From the NCBI GenBank assembly GCA_006226495.1, contig SBGU01000019.1, positions 1-47,620 on the forward strand: 47,620 bases of DNA, read 5' to 3'. The stretch comes from Alphaproteobacteria bacterium. GTDB lineage: Bacteria; Pseudomonadota; Alphaproteobacteria; Sphingomonadales; Kordiimonadaceae. Both the position numbers and the translations under genes were made by a program. Shown here piece after piece: positions 43,491-47,620 of this stretch. Below the pieces are notes generated by a model, which was not told the origin of the DNA, made no database searches, and saw only the letters and a program-made list of their open reading frames with translations. The stretch's first letter is position 1; every line of letters begins with the position of its first letter.

Positions 43491-43676
43491 ATGCCGGCAT
43501 AACCATTAATTTCTTCGCAAACCTGTCCCCGTCATGCCCGTTTCGCGGGTACCTTGCAATACCTGCGGCAGCGCCGGCTAAAAATCGCACGTTTTCCCTT
43601 CACGACCGAATGCACACGTTTTATAAGAAGCCCGAACGGGGCCGCCCCATTTTTTCGAGCAAGTTTGGGTTACCGC

Positions 43677-44198
43677 ATGTCAGAGACATATATCGATTAT
43701 GATGCCAAGGTTCAGGAAGCACTGCGCAGCGTTGTGCGCGCGGTCCTGATGGACACCGAGAAAGAGGGCCTGAAGGGTGAACACCACTTCTATATCGCCT
43801 TCAAGACACAGGCACCCGGTGTCCATATCCCTGCGCACCTGACCAGCCGCTTCCCGGACGAAATGACCATCGTGCTGCAGCATAAATTCTGGGGCCTGAA
43901 GGTGCACGAAGACCGGTTCGAGGTCGGACTGTCGTTCAACCAGAAGCCCGAAACCCTGGAAATTCCTTTTGCTGCGGTGGTGGGCTTTGTCGACCCCAGC
44001 GTACAGTTTGCCCTGCAGTTCCATGACGAAGCCGAGCTTGAAGCCCTCGACGACGAAGACTTCGAGGAAGTCCCGTTCGAGGAAATCACAGCCCAGGAAA
44101 TTGCCGCAGATGAACCCGTTGCGGAACCTGCATCCGAGCCCGCAGCCGGCGCCGACGGCGGCAATGTCGTCACGCTCGACGCCTTCCGCAAGAAATAA
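43677..44198 (+). CDS. sspB: Alpha-type SspB, ClpXP adaptor for tmRNA-tagged proteins
   Basis: A 173-residue protein. The folded N-terminal domain (about 1-115) starts with DYDAKVQEALRSVVRAVL and contains HHFYIAFKTQAPGVHIP and the core stretch from VLQHKFWGLKV to FEVGLSFNQKP, the SspB-alpha fold. An acidic flexible linker (EALDDEDFEEVPFEE and onward) leads to the conserved C-terminal tip NVVTLDAFRKK, which docks on ClpX. SspB delivers ssrA-tagged substrates to ClpXP. The ssrA gene lies 2.5 kb to the left. ATG 43677 begins the family N-terminus. Confidence 0.93.
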   Translation: MSETYIDYDAKVQEALRSVVRAVLMDTEKEGLKGEHHFYIAFKTQAPGVHIPAHLTSRFPDEMTIVLQHKFWGLKVHEDRFEVGLSFNQKPETLEIPFAAVVGFVDPSVQFALQFHDEAELEALDDEDFEEVPFEEITAQEIAADEPVAEPASEPAAGADGGNVVTLDAFRKK

Positions 44199-44285
44199 CA
44201 GGGAACAACCCTGATCCGCGCCGGCCTTCCGGGGCCGGCCCTGCATAAATCCCCTGGCCTGCCCCAATCCAAGGAATCCGACATC

Positions 44286-45896
44286 ATGACCGACTGGACC
44301 TATGCCAAGCTGTTTCAACTGGGTGAGGACAAGACCCCCTACCGCAAGCTGACCGGTGATTTTGTCTCCGTACAGGAGGTGGGCGGCAAGAAGGTCCTGA
44401 AGGTCGAAGACGAAGGCCTCGAACTCCTGAGCCGGACAGCGATGGCCGATATCGCGCACCTTCTGCGGCCCGGCCACCTGCAACAGCTTGCCAATATCCT
44501 CAAGGACCCGGAAGCCAGCGGCAACGACCGTTTTGTCGCCGAAGAGCTGCTGAAAAACGCCAATATTGCCGCAGGCCGTGTGCTGCCGGGCTGCCAGGAC
44601 ACCGGCACCGCCATCGTGGTCGGCAAGAAGGGCCAGTATGTCTGGACCGACGGTGATGACGGCGCGCCCCTGAGCCGCGGTGTCATGCGCACCTATACGG
44701 AAACCAACCTGCGCTACAGCCAGATGGCGCCCTTGTCCATGTACAAGGAAGTCAACACCAGGAACAACACGCCGGCCCAGATCGACATCTATGCCGACAA
44801 GGGCAATGAGTATCATTTCCTGTTCATGGCCAAGGGTGGTGGCAGCGCCAACAAGACCTTCCTGTTCCAGCAGACGCCTGCGTCGCTTCGGGAAGACAAA
44901 ATGCTGGCCTTCCTTGAGGAAAAGATCAAAACCCTCGGTACCGCGGCCTGCCCGCCCTATCACCTGGCCATCGTGATCGGTGGCCTGTCGGCGGAACAGA
45001 ACCTGGCAACGGTGAAAAAGGCTTCAGCACGTGACCTCGATACCCTGCCGACCGAAGGCGATGCCACCGGCCGTGCCTTCCGCGACGTCGAGATGGAAGA
45101 AAAAATCCACAAGATGACCCAGAATATGGGCATCGGCGCCCAGTTCGGCGGCAAGTATTTCTGCCATGACGTGCGGGTGATCCGCCTGCCGCGCCACGGC
45201 GCCAGCCTGCCTGTGGGTATCGGCGTGTCCTGCTCGGCCGACCGTCAGGCCAAGGCCAAGATCACTGAAGACGGCATCTTCCTTGAAGCCCTCGAGACCG
45301 ATCCGGCCAAATACCTGCCGGAAGTCGACCATGGCAAACTGTCGGATGATGTGGTGAAGCTGGACCTCAACCGCCCGATGGCGGACATCCTGGCGGAACT
45401 GACCCGGTACCCGATCAAGACGCGCCTCAGCCTCACGGGCACCATCGTCGTGGCCCGCGACCTCGCCCATGCCCGCATCCAGCAGATGATCGAGGACGGC
45501 GCCGAAATGCCGCAATATTTCAAGGATCATATCATCTATTATGCCGGCCCGGCCAAAACGCCGGAAGGCTATGCCTCAGGCTCGTTCGGCCCCACGACTG
45601 CCGGCCGCATGGACAGCTATGTCGGCCCGTTCCAGCAACTGGGCGGCAGCATGATCAGCCTCGCCAAGGGCAACCGTTCGCGCGCCGTCACCGACGCCTG
45701 CAAGGAAAACCGCGGTTTCTACCTTGGCTCCATCGGCGGCCCGGCGGCGATCCTGGCCAAGAACAATATCCGCAAGGTCGAGGTGCTGGATTTCCCGGAA
45801 CTCGGCATGGAAGCGGTCTGGAAAATCGAGGTCGAGGATTTCCCGGCCTTCATCGTGGTCGACGACAAGGGCAACGACTTCTTCAAGGACATCTGA
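44286..45896 (+). CDS. fumA: Fumarate hydratase, class I (iron-sulfur)
   Basis: A 536-residue class I fumarase, catalysing fumarate to malate in the TCA cycle with a 4Fe-4S cluster. The cluster cysteines are likely those in [19 protein letters not shown] and [10 protein letters not shown]. Alpha and beta halves are fused in one chain, as in the long FumA form. TSxPG-type loops are seen in the C-terminal half ([15 protein letters not shown]). It follows sspB by 87 bases on the same strand with a GC-rich hairpin (44220-44239) in the gap. Oxygen-sensitive; no class II gene is in the window. Confidence 0.95.
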   Translation: MTDWTYAKLFQLGEDKTPYRKLTGDFVSVQEVGGKKVLKVEDEGLELLSRTAMADIAHLLRPGHLQQLANILKDPEASGNDRFVAEELLKNANIAAGRVLPGCQDTGTAIVVGKKGQYVWTDGDDGAPLSRGVMRTYTETNLRYSQMAPLSMYKEVNTRNNTPAQIDIYADKGNEYHFLFMAKGGGSANKTFLFQQTPASLREDKMLAFLEEKIKTLGTAACPPYHLAIVIGGLSAEQNLATVKKASARDLDTLPTEGDATGRAFRDVEMEEKIHKMTQNMGIGAQFGGKYFCHDVRVIRLPRHGASLPVGIGVSCSADRQAKAKITEDGIFLEALETDPAKYLPEVDHGKLSDDVVKLDLNRPMADILAELTRYPIKTRLSLTGTIVVARDLAHARIQQMIEDGAEMPQYFKDHIIYYAGPAKTPEGYASGSFGPTTAGRMDSYVGPFQQLGGSMISLAKGNRSRAVTDACKENRGFYLGSIGGPAAILAKNNIRKVEVLDFPELGMEAVWKIEVEDFPAFIVVDDKGNDFFKDI

Positions 45897-45918
45897 GGGC
45901 AAAAAGGCCTGAAGGAAC

Positions 45919-45950
45919 AAAGGGCGGCTCTGATGGCCGCCCTTTTTTTT
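45919..45950 (+). terminator. Rho-independent terminator of the fumarase gene
   Basis: AAGGGCGGC pairs with GCCGCCCTT over a seven-base loop and is followed by eight T. It is 22 bases after the fumarase stop and only a few bases from the convergent decarboxylase stop. Confidence 0.95.
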
Positions 45951-45954
45951 GTTT

Positions 45955-47322
45955 TCAGCCGATGATGGCCCCTTTGGCGGCACGGATGGCCGCCAGCGAC
46001 CGGTCGACATCGGCCTCGGTCGTGCGCCAGCTTGAAACCGCGATGCGGATGGCATCCCGACCTCGCCAGATGGTGGGGCCGAACCAGCATTCGCCCGATG
46101 CCTCGACATGGGCACGGATGGCGGTCAATTGTTCCGGCGTACCGATGCGGGCGACCACTTGGTTGAGCGTTACCTCATTCAGTACATCGAAGCCGATGTC
46201 CCTGAGGCCCGCCTCGAAACGGCGGGCATGCGACCGGCAACGTTCGAACAGTTCGACCATGCCCTGCCGCCCCATGTTGGCGATGGCGGCCCAGACCTCG
46301 ACCCCGCGTGCCCGGCGCGAAAATTCAGGCACCATGTCCTTGGGTGCCGCGCCGGCATCCACCTTCAGGTAAGGCGCCATGGTGGCCATGGCGCGGTTGA
46401 GGGCCGCCGCATCCCGCACGATCACGATGCCATTGTCATAGGGCGTGTTCAGCCATTTGTGGCCGTCTGTCACCCAACTGTCCGCCAGTTCCAGCCCCGC
46501 GGTCGCCGCCTGCAGGTCGGGCACCATGCGCGCCCACAGGCCCACGGCGCCATCCACATGCACCCAGGCGCCAGCTTTGCGCGCCTTTTCGGCAATGGCA
46601 CCAATCGGATCGATCGAGCCTGAATTGACATTGCCGCACTGGGTGCAGACAATGGTGCGGTCATCCAGGTGCGGCAGGTTGTCGGCGCGCATGCGGCCTT
46701 GGCTGTCGACCGGCACCCGGATCACCCGTTTTTTGCCAAGCCCCAGCATCGCCAGCGCTTTTTCGATGGTGACATGCACCTCGTCCGATACCACCACCTT
46801 GATCTGCGGTGCGCCGAACAGGCCATCGGCCTCGACATCGTACCCTAGGCGATTGAGAAGCGCATTGCGTGCCGCCGCCAGGGCGGTAAAGCTTGCCATG
46901 GTGGCCCCCGTGGTCATGCCGACTGCGCTATTTTGTGGCAGATGCAACAAATCTTTCAGCCAGGCACCGGCAATCTGTTCGAGTTTTGTTGCAGCCGGTG
47001 AATTGACATCCGACGAGACGCACTGGTCCCAGGCACCCGCCAGCCAGTTGGCCGCAACGGTAACCGGCAGCGCCCCGCCAATCACAAAACCGAAATAGCG
47101 ACCGCCGGCATTGGCCACCGTCGCCGGGCTGCCGATCGCGTGCAGTTGGTCCAGAAGCGCCACACCGGCAAGTCCCTGTTCCGGAACAGGAACATCGAAT
47201 GCCGCCAGACCGTCGCGCGCCGTCCGGGGCGGGAATACCGCCTGCTCGGGCAGGCCGTCGATATAGGTACCGGCATGAAGGGCGGCGCGCGCCAGCAGCG
47301 GGCCGTAGGTGTCGTCTGTCAT
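45955..47322 (-). CDS. PLP-dependent decarboxylase, group II
   Basis: A 455-residue fold-type I PLP enzyme of the aromatic-L-amino-acid/glutamate decarboxylase family. The PLP lysine is in VTDGHKWLNTPYDNG, the Asp in HVDGAVGLWA, and MTTGATMASFTALAAARN forms the phosphate-binding region. NAGGRYFGFVIGGALP is typical of the subgroup. The substrate is unknown; aromatic amino acids are only one option. It starts four bases after the ArsR-type gene and is in the same operon, so a metabolite- or metal-sensing regulator probably controls it. Confidence 0.87.
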   Translation of the reverse strand: MTDDTYGPLLARAALHAGTYIDGLPEQAVFPPRTARDGLAAFDVPVPEQGLAGVALLDQLHAIGSPATVANAGGRYFGFVIGGALPVTVAANWLAGAWDQCVSSDVNSPAATKLEQIAGAWLKDLLHLPQNSAVGMTTGATMASFTALAAARNALLNRLGYDVEADGLFGAPQIKVVVSDEVHVTIEKALAMLGLGKKRVIRVPVDSQGRMRADNLPHLDDRTIVCTQCGNVNSGSIDPIGAIAEKARKAGAWVHVDGAVGLWARMVPDLQAATAGLELADSWVTDGHKWLNTPYDNGIVIVRDAAALNRAMATMAPYLKVDAGAAPKDMVPEFSRRARGVEVWAAIANMGRQGMVELFERCRSHARRFEAGLRDIGFDVLNEVTLNQVVARIGTPEQLTAIRAHVEASGECWFGPTIWRGRDAIRIAVSSWRTTEADVDRSLAAIRAAKGAIIG

Positions 47323-47325
47323 GGT

Positions 47326-47620
47326 CTAGATACTCTCGCTGAGGGTTTTTCTGATGCGGGCGATTTCGCCTTCGTTGCGACGGTAGAAGGTCCAGCCCTT
47401 CTTCCGGGTCGGGATGATAAGGCCGGCGTCGGCCAGCACCTGCAAATGCCGCGCCGCCGTCGGCTGGCTGACACCCAGCTTGTCGGTGATGAAGTTGGCG
47501 CATACGCCGTCCAGGATCAGGTCGCCATCCACCTGCGGCGGGAAGTTCGCCAGCCTCAAGCAGTCCAGTGAATTGCCGCTGGCCGTGGCCACCGATTGCG
47601 AGCAGTACCTGCACGATCGG
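47326..47620 (-). CDS. ArsR-type winged-helix regulator, possibly cut by window edge
   Basis: A winged-helix repressor. The recognition region ITDKLGVSQPTAARHLQVL and the wing GLIIPTRKKGWTFYRR are typical of ArsR/SmtB. No metal-binding CxC motif is seen. A GTG at 47592 gives 88 residues, but the frame stays open to the window edge and the usual first helix is missing, so the true start may be outside. It is followed by the decarboxylase gene with a three-base gap and probably regulates it. Confidence 0.75.
   Translation of the reverse strand, partial: RSCRYCSQSVATASGNSLDCLRLANFPPQVDGDLILDGVCANFITDKLGVSQPTAARHLQVLADAGLIIPTRKKGWTFYRRNEGEIARIRKTLSESI

Overview
The window is a stretch of a GC-rich (about 60%) alphaproteobacterial chromosome. 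Four things point to the class: the 16S rRNA 5' end (1-64, minus), a circularly permuted two-piece tmRNA gene, an alpha-type SspB adaptor, and the gene order thyA/folA/mrp/hflK/hflC/DUF2065/degP/serB/miaA/ilvB-ilvN-ilvC. A Kordiimonas-like marine lineage is only a guess. No prophage, insertion sequence, CRISPR array or tRNA was seen.

Layout: 1-371 is the start of an rRNA operon read leftward, with its leader and promoter. 466-9765 holds envelope and stress genes: a DUF2975/HTH pair, an LpxR-like lipid A deacylase, a patatin, a GT4 glycosyltransferase, a CBS protein, DUF1499, MscS, YciA-type thioesterase and MsrA. 9776-13974 carries a large TPR protein, a Zur-type regulator with a candidate Zur box, and an exported M20 amidohydrolase. 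14046-19558 is the rod-shape cluster mreB-mreC-mreD-mrdA-rodA. 19749-31181 is mostly branched-chain amino acid synthesis (leuA, ilvB, ilvN, ilvC) with structured leaders upstream of leuA and ilvB, plus miaA, serB, a CPBP protease, a GNAT enzyme and two exported proteins. 31273-39973 is membrane protein quality control (degP, DUF2065, hflC, hflK), Mrp, and the folate/thymidylate genes folA and thyA with an orphan CHASE-type histidine kinase between them.

40085-47620 is the most interesting part. A permuted ssrA gene (about 40831-41165) encodes a short proteolysis tag. 2.5 kb away is sspB, whose product family delivers tagged proteins to ClpXP. Between them lies a luxR-luxI-orfX cassette in which LuxR lacks three usual ligand-pocket residues and LuxI lacks a usual glutamate. 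Its third gene is an unknown 113-residue protein translationally coupled to luxI, followed by a 3' region with three stem-loops. Class I fumarase, a PLP decarboxylase and an ArsR-type regulator close the window.

How it fits together: most genes are core housekeeping. The candidate new biology is the divergent quorum-sensing-like cassette, the leucine-rich leader ORF and hairpins before leuA, the multi-hairpin ilvB leader, and a perfect palindrome shared by the lpxR coding region and the leuA leader. All functions are inferred from protein motifs and gene context; no database search was possible.
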